From Stieleria magnilauensis (GTDB lineage: Bacteria > Planctomycetota > Planctomycetia > Pirellulales > Pirellulaceae), in NCBI GenBank assembly GCA_007753675.1, contig CP036432.1, positions 10,263,381 through 10,327,380 on the forward strand: a stretch of 64,000 bases of DNA, read 5' to 3'. Numbering within the stretch: position 1 is the first letter of the stretch; every line of letters begins with the position of its first letter. Positions 45,450-54,865 of the stretch are shown here, piece after piece. The translations under genes were made by a program, and so were the position numbers. The notes beneath the pieces were generated by a model. That model ran no database searches and had not been told where the DNA came from. It worked only from the letters and a program-made list of their open reading frames with translations.

Positions 45450-45657
45450 TGCTGCTTGGGGGGGTAAGTATGGTGTTGATTTCGAATCAAATTTGGCTCA
45501 GCATCGTAGAAATTCTGAGTCGGTTTCGTCAATCCACGATTAAAAAAAAGGGCGACTCGGGGGCAAAGTAACGCCGATCGCCCGCCTCGACCGACCGCCG
45601 ACGGACTCGGCAAACCGAGCCACAGCACCAGCTCCCTGCGTTCTCCCTGCACTCTCG

Positions 45658-46674
45658 CTACGCTTTTTCGGCCACCATCATCCCCAGTCCGGCTTCGCTG
45701 GCGGCCAAGTACGTGAATTGTATTCCCCCCAACCCGGCAGCCTGAAACATGGCCTGGCACTCGCGCAAATCGCGGACCCGGCCCTGCGGGGTCGCCAGGT
45801 GGATCGACAATCGCCCCAGCGATTCTTTCAACCCGGCCCGCCCCGGTCCGATGTAAAAGTCCGGCACCGCGATCCGACCGCCAGGTTTCAGGGCCGCCGT
45901 TGCTTTTTCCAACAGGCCGGCGGCTTGATCGTCCGAATAACCGGACAGCATCTGGGCCAACACGACGAGTTCAAACTGTTGCTCGCCCACGGTGACAGCC
46001 AGCGGATCGCTTTGAATGGTTTTGAAGCGATCGCCCAGCCCGATCGACTCGGCCGTGCGTCGCGCCGCCTGCAACGACGCCGGTTCATCGACGGCGACAA
46101 CACTCGCCTCGGCGTCCCGATGCGCCATCGCGCAACTCCACACGGCCGACCCGCAACCCAAGTCCAAGATCTTCGGGCCGGGCGATGCGTCTGGGCCGCC
46201 GATGTCCAGGATTTCGGCCGCCTGCATCGCCGCGGCGGTGTGAATCCACTGGGTCGCGGCGTTGCGAGCGCGGTATTCCGCGGCATCGGCGAACGACGCG
46301 GTTTCGGGGTCGCTCAATCGGTCAACGAGACCTTCCCAGCGGCGGTCGCCCAAATCGTCATCGTATTGGCAAAGCAGATGCCCGGCCCTGGCCAGCGCGA
46401 AATCTTCCCCGTACTGCTCGACGAACCCGATCGCCACCAAGGCGTCGAGCAACAGTGCGGTGGTCTCGCGCTGCAGCGACAGGGATTCGCAAAGTTCTTC
46501 GAGCGTGTGTTGCTTTTCACGCAACCGAGCGGTCAGCCCCGATTGTCGCGCCGCGCGCATCAAATGAGCCGCCGCGTTGGTCTGCATCCAGTTCTGGTAT
46601 TGCTCGATCGTGCGGTCACCGGCGGCGCGGACGGCGGACTCGCTCGCTTTGACTTGTTCGGGACTCGGGTTCAT
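45658..46674 (-). CDS. O-methyltransferase-like protein
   Basis: 338 residues from the ATG at 46674. The N-terminal 110 residues form a winged-helix dimerisation domain, as in plant- and polyketide-type O-methyltransferases. The SAM-binding domain follows with LDLGCGSAVW at about 165 and an acidic end of strand two (VVAVDEP). A PDF(Y) motif and YSDDQA suggest a standard class I fold. The usual catalytic His of this family is not evident, so methyl transfer is plausible but the acceptor is unknown. No biosynthetic cluster surrounds it. Confidence 0.85.
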   Translation of the reverse strand: MNPSPEQVKASESAVRAAGDRTIEQYQNWMQTNAAAHLMRAARQSGLTARLREKQHTLEELCESLSLQRETTALLLDALVAIGFVEQYGEDFALARAGHLLCQYDDDLGDRRWEGLVDRLSDPETASFADAAEYRARNAATQWIHTAAAMQAAEILDIGGPDASPGPKILDLGCGSAVWSCAMAHRDAEASVVAVDEPASLQAARRTAESIGLGDRFKTIQSDPLAVTVGEQQFELVVLAQMLSGYSDDQAAGLLEKATAALKPGGRIAVPDFYIGPGRAGLKESLGRLSIHLATPQGRVRDLRECQAMFQAAGLGGIQFTYLAASEAGLGMMVAEKA

Positions 46675-46689
46675 GACTGAAATGGATCG

Positions 46690-46745
46690 CGGGGTAAGCT
46701 GAAAGCTTGCAAGCTTAGCCGATGGCACGCTGAACGCTTACCCCA
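46690..46745. repeat. Short palindrome of the GGGTAAGC family
   Basis: GGGGTAAGCTGAAAGCTTGC is answered by GCTGAACGCTTACCCC after about 15 bases. It belongs to the same family as 14971-15112 and lies between two minus-strand genes. Confidence 0.65.
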
Positions 46746-46793
46746 CGGGTCGAGCGGAAAAGGGGTCAGGCACCCCTAACTCTAGCCGGAGCA

Positions 46794-48779
46794 CTAGCGC
46801 CTGAACTGGAGCAGCTGGTCGATGTAGATGGTGGGCGTGACGCCGAACCCGCCGACGAAGGCATCGTTGAACGATTTGCCGTCATCGAGCGATCGGAACG
46901 TGGCATCGAGCATTTTGCGGCGGCTGCGGTCTAACATCGACATCGCCAAGGCGGTCCCGAACGAGTCCGCTTGCTCGGGCGTGAGCTTGTTGTCCAAGAA
47001 GGCCTTGGCATCTTTGACCGCCGATGCAGCTTCACCAGCCAACACCCGCAATTTTTCTTTCTCGCTGCGGCTCTTGGCGTTCTGTTGCATCGCGGTGGCC
47101 GAACCGATCCCTTCGGCGAACCAGCGTGGGACATCGCTGCCGCGGCTGGCCACCGCCAGGCTCACGATCGGCGATAGAAGTCGAGATTCAATGGCCTCTT
47201 CGTCCTCGGTTTCCGACGCCACGGTAGCGGCGTAGGCGTCGATCCCGTCGTACTGCCAGTGGGCCGACCAATCGCTCGGTACGCTGCGTTGCTCGACCAT
47301 TTTGGCAAACTCGCTGTAGTCATAGCGGCGTGGCAAAACAAAGATCGTCGCGCGGCCGTGGAAGTAATCTTCGGCGGCCGTCGCTGACGCCGGTCGCGCG
47401 ACCGACTTGGCGATTTTGAGATGTTTTTCTGCCGCCCGGCCGACCACTTCCAAGGTCTGCTGCGAACCGGAACCGACGACGCGGAAGTGGTCGGTTTGGT
47501 ATTCGGTCAGCGCGGTCGATGAGTTGGCCAATTTATAATTTCGATCGGCCAATTCGGCTCGCTTGGCGGACATCTCGGCACTCGAGGCGCGTGAGGCCCA
47601 GGCGAGTTTGCTGATCACTTTGATCGGCTGCGATTGGTTCGCATCGAGGGTCGCGCCTTCGTCGATCCATTTGGAAATCAACGCGATCGAATCGTCGCTC
47701 AGCGGTGGCCGCCCACCGGCCGGCATCCGTTCGCCGTCGGTCGCGGTCCCGCGCAGTTTCTTGACCAACAGACTCGCTTCGCCACGCCCCGGCGTGATGA
47801 CCGCCCCGCTGTCACCGCCGCGCATCATTTGCACAAACGTGTCCATTCTCAATCCGCCGCGGACCTGCATGGCGTCGATGTGGCAACCGCCACAATGCTC
47901 GACCAGCAGCGGCGCGATATCGAAGGAAAAGCTAACCGTTTCGTTGCCTGTCGCTTGCGTGATCACCGGCGGCTTGGTTTCCATCGCCGGGGCGGGCGTG
48001 TTGCCGGCGGCGAGCATTTGATTCGGATCGTTGCCATCAAATTTGGCGCCTTGGGTGATCCATGTTTTCAACGTATCCAGTTCGGCCGCGCTGACCTTGG
48101 CGCCGCCGCGCGGCATGTCGCCCGTTTCGATCGTTTCGATCAGCCGGCTGCCGATGACGTCACCGGCGAACACGACGACGCCTTCGGGTGGCCCTTTCAT
48201 CAACGCGGTGTAGCTGGACGTGCTAAATCCACCGCGGCGTTCGCTGATGTGACAACGACCACATTTGCTGCTCAAGATCGGCGCCACGTCTTTGGTGAAG
48301 CTGACCAGGGTGCCCGATGGCGGAGTGCCGGGCGTGTTGGGATCGGGTGAATTCGGATCGGGCGGATCGGACGACGCCATCGGAGTCGACGCCGTCCCGG
48401 TCGGACGCGGCGGACGTCGAAACGGCGGCAGCGAGATCCCTTCCAACTCCAGCATCGCGTGAGCCCGCGAGATCTTGTCGATGTGCACGACAATGGCGTC
48501 GTACAGCTCGGGGCTCCCCAGGTCGACCGCGCGTTCGACCTGCTCGAGCGCCTTGCGAATCTCGTTGCCCGACGAATCGTACTTGCCTTCGAAGTAAGCC
48601 TTCCCGGCCCGGTTGATCGTCGCACCGATCGTCGACACGATCGCTTTTTGACGTCGATCCAGTTCGACCGCATGGGCTGTTCCCCCACCGATCACCCCGC
48701 CGGCAACCAGATCGACCATGAACGTGGCGAGGAGCAGGACGCAACGCGTCGCGAGGGGGATGATTCGTTTCATCTTCAT
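46794..48779 (-). CDS. Secreted di-heme-type protein with C-terminal peptidase-like region
   Basis: 661 residues. A signal peptide (1-37, ending AHA) precedes a helical part, then a Pro-rich linker (about 122-157). Two heme-binding CxxCH motifs follow: CGRCH (C173-H177) and CGGCH (about 294-298), each within a planctomycete-type cytochrome domain with conserved GDMPRGG and ERMPAGGRPPL methionine ligand loops. The last 280 residues lack heme motifs and resemble a large peptidase-like domain; a WFAEGIGSA stretch sits where the zinc motif would be, with only a distant resemblance. Possible roles are extracytoplasmic redox sensing or binding. Confidence 0.85.
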   Translation of the reverse strand: MKMKRIIPLATRCVLLLATFMVDLVAGGVIGGGTAHAVELDRRQKAIVSTIGATINRAGKAYFEGKYDSSGNEIRKALEQVERAVDLGSPELYDAIVVHIDKISRAHAMLELEGISLPPFRRPPRPTGTASTPMASSDPPDPNSPDPNTPGTPPSGTLVSFTKDVAPILSSKCGRCHISERRGGFSTSSYTALMKGPPEGVVVFAGDVIGSRLIETIETGDMPRGGAKVSAAELDTLKTWITQGAKFDGNDPNQMLAAGNTPAPAMETKPPVITQATGNETVSFSFDIAPLLVEHCGGCHIDAMQVRGGLRMDTFVQMMRGGDSGAVITPGRGEASLLVKKLRGTATDGERMPAGGRPPLSDDSIALISKWIDEGATLDANQSQPIKVISKLAWASRASSAEMSAKRAELADRNYKLANSSTALTEYQTDHFRVVGSGSQQTLEVVGRAAEKHLKIAKSVARPASATAAEDYFHGRATIFVLPRRYDYSEFAKMVEQRSVPSDWSAHWQYDGIDAYAATVASETEDEEAIESRLLSPIVSLAVASRGSDVPRWFAEGIGSATAMQQNAKSRSEKEKLRVLAGEAASAVKDAKAFLDNKLTPEQADSFGTALAMSMLDRSRRKMLDATFRSLDDGKSFNDAFVGGFGVTPTIYIDQLLQFRR

Positions 48780-49096
48780 TAAGTCGTCGGCGGGGCGTCA
48801 GTCGCGTTCTTGCGACCGTTGCGGGACCAGAAAGGTAGTTCGTTGTCGGCTTTGAATGTTTGGGTTGCGTCTGTCGAGCGGAAACGGGGTCAGGTACGAA
48901 TGACACGGGCCTTAGTGTTGGTGTGCAGGCTTTAGCCGCCCACGGTCGCTGCGACGCAGCGACCGGGAATCGCCTCAAGGCTAGACACCAACGGTTGCTG
49001 AATCTCTTGTTGCTTCGAGTTGACGAAGCAATCGGCGTGTCTGTGGACCGCGCCTCCCTTGGCGAACGAAATTTGCGGTCGCGAGAGCCCAAAATT
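48780..49096. other. Intergenic region with palindrome
   Basis: 317 bases between galE and the di-heme gene, both on the minus strand. It contains the palindrome at 48915-48994 and a GGGGTCAGG phrase at about 48887; nothing else was recognised. Confidence 0.6.
48915..48994. repeat. 80-base palindrome
   Basis: Outer arms GTTGGTGT and ACACCAAC, then AGGCTTTAG/CTCAAGGCT, enclose a perfect inner hairpin GTCGCTGCGACGCAGCGAC. It appears REP-like or a terminator for galE transcripts; no T-run follows. Confidence 0.8.
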
Positions 49097-50089
49097 CTAG
49101 TGCAAAGCGTCGGAATAGCCGTTCGGGTGGCTTTGGTGCCACTTCCAGGCGGTTTCCACGATGCTTTTGACATCGTTGTACTGGGTTTTCCAACCCAGCA
49201 ACTCCGCCGCCAGACTCGCATCGGCAACCAGTTCCGGCGGGTCGCCGGCGCGGCGGGCTCCCATCACTTCGGGGATCGGATGGCCGGTGACCTCGCGGCA
49301 GGCCTGAATGATTTCGCGGACGCTGGTGCCCCGGCCCGTCCCCAGGTTGACGCAGATGCCTTTGCCGGGCTGCAGTTTTTCCAGCGCGACCAGGTGAGCC
49401 GCACCGAGATCGTCGACGTGAATGTAATCGCGGACGCAGGTGCCATCGGGTGTCGGGTAGTCGTCGCCGAACACGGTGATCGCGTCGCGTTGGCCGAGCG
49501 CCACTTGCAAGACGATCGGGATCAGATGCGATTCCGGGGTGTGGTCTTCGCCGATCGACCCGTCCGGCCGCGCACCGGCGGCGTTGAAGTAGCGGAGTGC
49601 CGCGTAGCCGAACCCGTACGCCGCGGCGTAATCGGCGAGCGCTTGTTCGAAGACCAGCTTGGTAAACCCGTAGGGGTTGATGGGCTGTTGAAGCGTCGTT
49701 TCAGCAATCGGAATCGTGTCGGGTTCGCCGTAGGTCGCCGTCGTGCTGCTGAAGACGATTTTCTTGACGTCGGCTTCGCGCATCGCGTCAAGCAATTCGA
49801 TCGCCGCGACGACGTTGTTGCGATAGTACAGGGCGGGATCATTGACCGATTCATTGACCAACGCAAAGGCAGCAAAGTGCATCACGGCGTCGATCTGTTT
49901 GTCTTTCAACACGCCGGTCAATTTTGCCCGGTCGGCCAATTCGCCTTCGACCAGCATGCCGTCCGGCACCGCCTGACGGTGCCCCCGCGAGAGATTGTCG
50001 TAGACGGTGACCCGGTGGCCAGCGTCGGTGAGCAATCGAACGGCGTGCGAACCGATGTAACCGGCACCACCGACAACCAAAACATTCAT
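49097..50089 (-). CDS. galE: UDP-glucose 4-epimerase
   Basis: 330 residues from the ATG at 50089, the family length. Interconverts UDP-glucose and UDP-galactose using bound NAD. The Rossmann GGAGYIGSH (7-15), the SSTTATYG segment and the YGFTK motif (catalytic Tyr and Lys) are present, and GTCVRDYIHV is typical of GalE. Supplies UDP-galactose for envelope sugars. xerD begins 111 bases away on the other strand. Confidence 0.96.
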   Translation of the reverse strand: MNVLVVGGAGYIGSHAVRLLTDAGHRVTVYDNLSRGHRQAVPDGMLVEGELADRAKLTGVLKDKQIDAVMHFAAFALVNESVNDPALYYRNNVVAAIELLDAMREADVKKIVFSSTTATYGEPDTIPIAETTLQQPINPYGFTKLVFEQALADYAAAYGFGYAALRYFNAAGARPDGSIGEDHTPESHLIPIVLQVALGQRDAITVFGDDYPTPDGTCVRDYIHVDDLGAAHLVALEKLQPGKGICVNLGTGRGTSVREIIQACREVTGHPIPEVMGARRAGDPPELVADASLAAELLGWKTQYNDVKSIVETAWKWHQSHPNGYSDALH

Positions 50090-50199
50090 GAAATCCACTT
50101 CAGGCATTAAGGGCAACGGATGTGGCGACGTGGTGTGCCGACCAAGAGATTACGGAAACCATACATCAATCTTCCCCCGATATCGGATGAAATCAATCG

Positions 50200-51153
50200 G
50201 TGGCCAAACGACGAACCAAGTTGCAATTGATGCAGGAGTCGGGGCCGCCCGAAAAACCGTCGCACTCGGCCGATACCATCCGCGAGGAGTTTTTGAACTA
50301 TCTGCGCGGTGAGTGCCACCTGGCCGACAACACGATCGAAGCCTACGGGCGGGATCTGAACCGTTTCATCGGCTGGGTGGGAAAGAAACGCCTGGACTCG
50401 ATTCGCGTCGGTGACCTGACGCAGTTCATGGGCACCCTGTCCGAATCCGGCCTCGCGCCGGCTTCGGTGTCACGCGCGGTCGTCGCCATTCGCACGTTCT
50501 TCAAGTACCTGCAGCTGGAAGGGACAGTCAGCGAAAACCCGGCGGAACTGCTGGCGGCCCAAAAGATGTGGCAGCGGATGCCGGGCGTGCTGTCGCAGCG
50601 GCAGGTCGATTTGTTTCTCCGCGCCCCGCGCCGGTCCGACGCCTTCTGGCTCCGCGACATCGCGATGCTGGAAGTCTTGTACGCGACCGGATGCCGTGCC
50701 AGCGAAGTCTGCTCGCTGCGGGTCCGCGATCTTTCCTTGGACCAAAAACATCTCAAGTGCACCGGCAAAGGCGGCAAGCAACGCATGGTCCCGATCGGCG
50801 GCCAAGCGATCGCGGCGATCGAACGCTATTGCGAAGAACTGCGTGGCGAACTGGCCGCGAAACCACCGCACCCGCCGGACGAACTGTTTCTATCACGCAG
50901 CGGACGGGCGCTCGATCGCATCCAACTCTGGCGTCTGGTCAAGCACTACGCCAAACGAGTCGGCATCGATTCGGCCATTAGTCCCCACTCGCTGCGCCAC
51001 AGTTTTGCCACGCACTTGTTGGCCGGCGGTGCGGACCTGAGACAAGTGCAAGAGATGCTCGGCCACGCCAGTATCCAGACGACGCAAATCTACACCCACG
51101 TCGAGCACTCGCGACTGAAACGGGTGCATCAGCAGTACCATCCGCGGGCTTGA
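50200..51153 (+). CDS. xerD: Tyrosine recombinase XerD
   Basis: 317 residues from a GTG at 50200. The N-terminal SAM-like core-binding domain (about 22-115) and the catalytic domain follow the family layout. The active residues are all in place: Arg166, Lys190, His263, Arg266, His289 and the Tyr298 nucleophile (TQIYTH). The ending HQQYHPRA matches XerD better than XerC. Resolves chromosome dimers at dif with XerC and FtsK. It is not next to a phage or integron, so it is the housekeeping enzyme. Confidence 0.93.
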   Translation: MAKRRTKLQLMQESGPPEKPSHSADTIREEFLNYLRGECHLADNTIEAYGRDLNRFIGWVGKKRLDSIRVGDLTQFMGTLSESGLAPASVSRAVVAIRTFFKYLQLEGTVSENPAELLAAQKMWQRMPGVLSQRQVDLFLRAPRRSDAFWLRDIAMLEVLYATGCRASEVCSLRVRDLSLDQKHLKCTGKGGKQRMVPIGGQAIAAIERYCEELRGELAAKPPHPPDELFLSRSGRALDRIQLWRLVKHYAKRVGIDSAISPHSLRHSFATHLLAGGADLRQVQEMLGHASIQTTQIYTHVEHSRLKRVHQQYHPRA

Positions 51154-51171
51154 ATCAGGGGCGTCCCGCAA

Positions 51172-51834
51172 TCATTCGCCATTCCAATCGGGGTCGGCGA
51201 TCTTGCGATGCATTTCACCCAGACGTGCTTGAACACCCAACAGTCGTTGCCAGGAACTCAGCTTCAAGGTGACCGATTGGCTGGACTCGTCGATCTTGGC
51301 CGTCTCCACCAATTTGCAGAGACGGTGCTGCAGGAAATCCAAAATCTCGCACAGTTGTGCTTTTTGCCCCGGGCTCAAGTTGTCGGGGATCGAGGGGATT
51401 TCTCGGACCGACGCGATGTCCATTTGGAAGGGCGATTTCTCCTGACTCAACTCGAGTGCAACGGAACTCTCCGACGAAGACATCTCCCGCGACATGGTGG
51501 GGTTTTCGCTGCCCAGTGCCGCCAAACGCGCCGCAATCTCTTCTTCGGATCCGACCAGCATCAGGCTTCGACCGACCGAGATCAGGTCACCGCTGCGAAG
51601 GATTTTGAGCGGATATTCCACTCCGTTGACCTTCGTCCCGTTGGTGCTGTCCAAATCTGTCAGGACCAATCGGTCGTTGTCACGCTGGATCTTGAAGTGG
51701 CAACGGCTGACACGCTCGTCGTTGAGTTGGATGTCATTGACTTCTTCTCGTCCCACCGTGAACGGTGGGATGAGATCGCCGAAGACTTTGCCGCGATCGG
51801 CGCCGTGAAGAACTTTCAACGTCACACCCGACAT
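51172..51834 (-). CDS. FHA-domain protein
   Basis: 220 residues from the ATG at 51834; another ATG 51 bases upstream is possible. The FHA domain (about 3-95) has all hallmarks: GR(E), SRxH-like SRCHFKIQ and the DxxSTNGTKVNG motif, which bind phosphothreonine. The rest is a helical acidic region (about 100-215). It is likely a cytosolic reader of Ser/Thr kinase signals; the kinase at 34942-40326 is a candidate partner, but there is no direct evidence. Convergent with xerD, 18 bases apart. Confidence 0.9.
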   Translation of the reverse strand: MSGVTLKVLHGADRGKVFGDLIPPFTVGREEVNDIQLNDERVSRCHFKIQRDNDRLVLTDLDSTNGTKVNGVEYPLKILRSGDLISVGRSLMLVGSEEEIAARLAALGSENPTMSREMSSSESSVALELSQEKSPFQMDIASVREIPSIPDNLSPGQKAQLCEILDFLQHRLCKLVETAKIDESSQSVTLKLSSWQRLLGVQARLGEMHRKIADPDWNGE

Positions 51835-51923
51835 GGGCAGACCCCGAGATGAAGAGGATCGAGAAAGAGGATTGTCGTGATGCATCAATATATCTGGTTG
51901 TTTGACGTGCGTCTGCCAGAATT

Positions 51924-53147
51924 CTAGACCACCTGGGCGATCACGCATTTTAAATAGTCACTTTCCGGGCAACCGACGGCCAGCGGGTGATCCGGAGCCG
52001 GCCCTCGATTTTCCAAAACGATGATGTCGCGACGCTGTCGACGCCCCACATCGACCAGCATGTTGAGAAACTCGCTGCGTGAAACACGACCGCTGCAGCT
52101 GCACGTGACCAGGATCCCACCGGGGGGAAGCAAGTCAACGGCCAAACTGTTCAACCGCCGGTAGGCCCGCAAGGCTTGGTCGACCTGGTGACGCGAGCCG
52201 GCAAAACGCGGGGGATCCAGAACCACGGCGTCGAAGGTTTGCCCCTCGTCGCCGAGCCGTTTGAGGGCGTCAAAGCAATCTTCCTGCAAGAACGACATCC
52301 GATCGGAGACCCCATTTCGTTGTGCCGACTCGGTGGCCGCCGCAATCGCCGACGCACTCGAGTCGATGCCCACCACGTTTTCCGCACCCTGTCGCGCCGC
52401 CACCAATCCGAACCCGCCGGTGTAGCAGCACACATCTAAGACGCGTTTTCCACGCAAATAGCCCGCCGCCGCTTCGTGATTGAGCCGCTGATCCAGGTAG
52501 CCGCCGGTTTTTTGGCCGCCGACCAGGTCGACCGTCAAATCGAGTCCGTTCTGGCGGTACTTGACCGGCTCATTGAGTTCCACCCCCGCGATCGCCAGCG
52601 TACCCGGCTCGGGATCCAGCCCTTCATACTTGGCAGTTTTTTCATCCACGCGGACCACGATCTGGCGGCACTGCGTCACCTGCTGCAGGTGATCGAGAAT
52701 CGGCTGACGCCATTTCATCAATGCCCCGGCGGTAAATTGGACGCCGAGACAATCGGCGTATCGGTCCACGATCAGACCGCTGATCAGATCCGATTCGCTG
52801 AAAATCAGCCGTTCGGCTTCGTCGGCTTCCGCTTTCCGCGATAGCCGACGCCGACCGATCGCCGCGTCAATCCGCTCGATCCAAAGTGCATCGTTGATCG
52901 GCGTGGCGCTCTCATATGTGTACAAACGCACCCGCAAGCGGCTGTGGGGATTGACCAATCCGCGGCCCAGAAAATTTCCGTCCATGTCCACTAACTCGAC
53001 GATGTCCCCACGCTCCAGGTTGCCGCCGTCACTGAACCGGTTGCCGTCGCTGATCAACGCGTGGGCATGCACCCAGGGGTGTCGGGAGAGAAAAGGAAAC
53101 TGTCGTCCCGGTTTGACACGGAGCTGTTGGGGGGTGGGTTGGGACAC
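51924..53147 (-). CDS. RlmI-like rRNA methyltransferase
   Basis: 407 residues from a GTG at 53147, the only good start before the sequence overlaps the ferredoxin promoter. A PUA-like RNA-binding domain (1-75), a middle segment and a SAM-binding domain follow. The latter has VLDVCCYTGGFG, VVGIDSSASA and LDPPRFAGSR, the class I MTase acceptor loop, and TCSCSG with the cysteine of 5-methylcytosine enzymes. RlmI of E. coli makes m5C1962 in 23S rRNA; homology to that enzyme is close across the whole chain. The position modified here is inferred. Confidence 0.92.
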   Translation of the reverse strand: MSQPTPQQLRVKPGRQFPFLSRHPWVHAHALISDGNRFSDGGNLERGDIVELVDMDGNFLGRGLVNPHSRLRVRLYTYESATPINDALWIERIDAAIGRRRLSRKAEADEAERLIFSESDLISGLIVDRYADCLGVQFTAGALMKWRQPILDHLQQVTQCRQIVVRVDEKTAKYEGLDPEPGTLAIAGVELNEPVKYRQNGLDLTVDLVGGQKTGGYLDQRLNHEAAAGYLRGKRVLDVCCYTGGFGLVAARQGAENVVGIDSSASAIAAATESAQRNGVSDRMSFLQEDCFDALKRLGDEGQTFDAVVLDPPRFAGSRHQVDQALRAYRRLNSLAVDLLPPGGILVTCSCSGRVSRSEFLNMLVDVGRRQRRDIIVLENRGPAPDHPLAVGCPESDYLKCVIAQVV

Positions 53148-53309
53148 GGCAGGCCAGGGTGCGAGTCGAAGGTATTGGTCAGAATCTTTGAAGAATGACC
53201 GATCGCTGCCTCGTTGCACAGGTTGGGGTGCAGCCAATCGCTTCTCCGGCCGATATATTGGGCGAAGAGCTGATTCTTGAGTGGTTCCCGTTACGAAAGG
53301 TTTTTGAAC

Positions 53310-53588
53310 ATGACTCATATCGTCGCCGAACCCTGCGTGGGTTGCAAATACACCGATTGTGTCGTCGTTTGCCCCGTGGAATGCTTCTACGAGGGCGAGC
53401 AAATGGTTTACATCCACCCCGAAGAGTGCATCGATTGCGAAGCCTGCGTACCCGAATGTCCGGTCGAGGCGATCTTCCACGAAGACAATCTGCCCGAGGA
53501 GTGGAAGAGCTACATCGAATTGAACGCTCAAAAGTCTGAAGAGTGCGAGGTCATCACCGAAAAGAAAGAGCCTCTGGCAGACGATTGA
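53310..53588 (+). CDS. fdxA: Seven-iron ferredoxin
   Basis: 92 residues from the ATG at 53310; AAAGG lies nine bases before. [18 protein letters not shown] and [16 protein letters not shown] provide the cysteines of a [3Fe-4S]/[4Fe-4S] pair, closely matching Azotobacter-type FdI through to the ITEKKEPL tail. Electron carrier; the partner oxidoreductase is not in view. A strong terminator follows 43 bases downstream. An rRNA methyltransferase gene is divergent, with 162 bases between starts. Confidence 0.96.
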   Translation: MTHIVAEPCVGCKYTDCVVVCPVECFYEGEQMVYIHPEECIDCEACVPECPVEAIFHEDNLPEEWKSYIELNAQKSEECEVITEKKEPLADD

Positions 53589-53631
53589 TCGCGATTGGGA
53601 CGATCCATGTTTGGCCCCCAGCCAAACAAAG

Positions 53632-53667
53632 AGCCTCGTCGGTGATTCACCGACGAGGCTTTTTTTG
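53632..53667 (+). terminator. Rho-independent terminator after fdxA
   Basis: Arms AGCCTCGTCGGTGA and TCACCGACGAGGCT pair perfectly over at least 13 bases with a tiny loop, followed by seven T residues (53661-53667). This is the clearest intrinsic terminator in the window. It also sits between fdxA and the opposing HNH gene. Confidence 0.95.
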
Positions 53668-53681
53668 ATGCGGCAGCGATT

Positions 53682-54287
53682 TCAACCGGCGGCCGGCAAA
53701 AACGTCTTCCAGCAATCGTAACGCGGGTCATTGACCGAATGCGTGACGAGCGGATTGAACCGTGGCTTGGCCGGCTTGGTTCGCAGCTTCATGCCCGCTT
53801 GCTTGGGCGTTCGGCCGCCCTTGCGACTGTTGCACCGCAAACAACACGCCACGATGTTTTCCCACGTCGTCGGTCCTCCCTGGCTCCGCGGCACGACGTG
53901 ATCCAAGCTCAACTTGTGTGTCGGATAGTCCTTGCCGCAGTACTGGCAGGTGTGTTCGTCGCGGGCAAACAGGTTCTTGCGATTGAAACGCACCGTCTGC
54001 ATCGGCATCCGATCGAAACGAGTCAATCGAGCGATCCGCGGAACTTGCATTTCAAACCCGACCGCTTGAATGAAGTCATCGCCGGGCTGCTTCTCGATCG
54101 CGTTGAGCTGACTCATCTCGCACCAGCTGTCAAAGTCATAACTGATGAACTGGCCCGCCTCGTGGCTGATCACCTCGGCACATTGGCGATACAACAGCGT
54201 CAACGTTCGACGTACATCGACCACCCGAATGGCCATGTAAAATCGGTTCAAGATCAAAACGTGACTGTCCAGCAAACTCTGACTCAT
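53682..54287 (-). CDS. HNH endonuclease
   Basis: 201 residues. The HNH motif reads CQYCGKDY...LDHVVPRSQGGPTTWENIVACCLRCNSRKGGRTP. The zinc CxxC pairs and the catalytic DH, N and NSRK residues are intact. The N-terminal 100 residues (LILNRFYMAIRVVDVRRTLTLLY start) are a helical domain found in stand-alone bacterial HNH proteins. Substrate and role unknown; such genes are widespread and often not mobile. The start at 54287 has no clear ribosome binding site. Confidence 0.9.
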   Translation of the reverse strand: MSQSLLDSHVLILNRFYMAIRVVDVRRTLTLLYRQCAEVISHEAGQFISYDFDSWCEMSQLNAIEKQPGDDFIQAVGFEMQVPRIARLTRFDRMPMQTVRFNRKNLFARDEHTCQYCGKDYPTHKLSLDHVVPRSQGGPTTWENIVACCLRCNSRKGGRTPKQAGMKLRTKPAKPRFNPLVTHSVNDPRYDCWKTFLPAAG

Positions 54288-54865
54288 CGCTGCGAAATCC
54301 TTGCACTTGTTGCAGGCCTAGCGGCCGGCCGGGGTGACACGATCGGGATGATGTTGCGTGTTGCAATCCGCACTGTCTTCTGATGAACCACATCAGCATT
54401 CACATTCTAGTCAACCCGACAGCGCGGATGGGCCCCCAATTGAGCCTCAAACGCCCTCTGAAACGTCGACTTTTGCGAAACCTTCATCTCCGCCGGCGGC
54501 TTTCGACCCTCAAACGCCCGATCCGCCTGGCAGCGAGACACTTGGTGCCCCCGTCCGGGTTCGCGGTCTGGGTTCGCAGTCGGGGTTCACAGTCGGGCAG
54601 TTTTGAAGTCGGTGACCGCAAGGGATTTTGGGCACTCCCCCCCCTGAGCATCGTTGTCGACACATCTGAGCATCGTTGTCGACACATCTTTGATGCGTTC
54701 CCGGGGGCCGGGCGTGGGAACCCGATTGACCCGGTCCGGCGGTTTTTCGTAGGAACTCAGAGCGACGATTTCCCCGTTCCCGCTGGAAGCAGCCAACGCC
54801 GTTGCTAGCGTTACAGGCTCCAGCATTACTGCCGCCTTCGATCGACTCGACCGCCCCCGTCCTTC
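54288..54865. other. Intergenic region, possibly with decayed coding sequence
   Basis: 578 bases between divergent genes. A frame at 54358-54606 has a Ser/Pro/Thr-rich start with plausible composition, and another at 54383-54808 is Arg-rich; neither has a motif, ribosome binding site or clear codon bias. I see no gene I can support. The 22-base tandem at 54645 is the main structure. Confidence 0.5.
54645..54688. repeat. 22-base perfect tandem duplication
   Basis: Two exact copies of a 22-base unit (TGAGCATCGTTGTCGACACA plus TC) at 54645-54666 and 54667-54688. Each has a TGTCGACA palindrome, which could serve as a binding site. It is 178 bases before the start of the next gene. Confidence 0.9.

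Noticed and set aside
50200-51153. Integron or phage integrase
   Set aside because: The protein matches XerD, with no attachment site, cassette or phage gene nearby.
51885-51948. Longer N-terminus for the FHA protein
   Set aside because: The extra residues are low-complexity Ser/Arg sequence and the FHA fold begins right at the chosen ATG.
53148-53531. Longer N-terminus of the RlmI-like protein
   Set aside because: The frame is open on the minus strand through the ferredoxin gene, but the residues lie outside the methyltransferase family and overlap a clear gene.
54383-54808. 141-residue plus-strand frame
   Set aside because: Arg-rich, no ribosome binding site, crosses the 22-base tandem, and no motif; coding is not supported.
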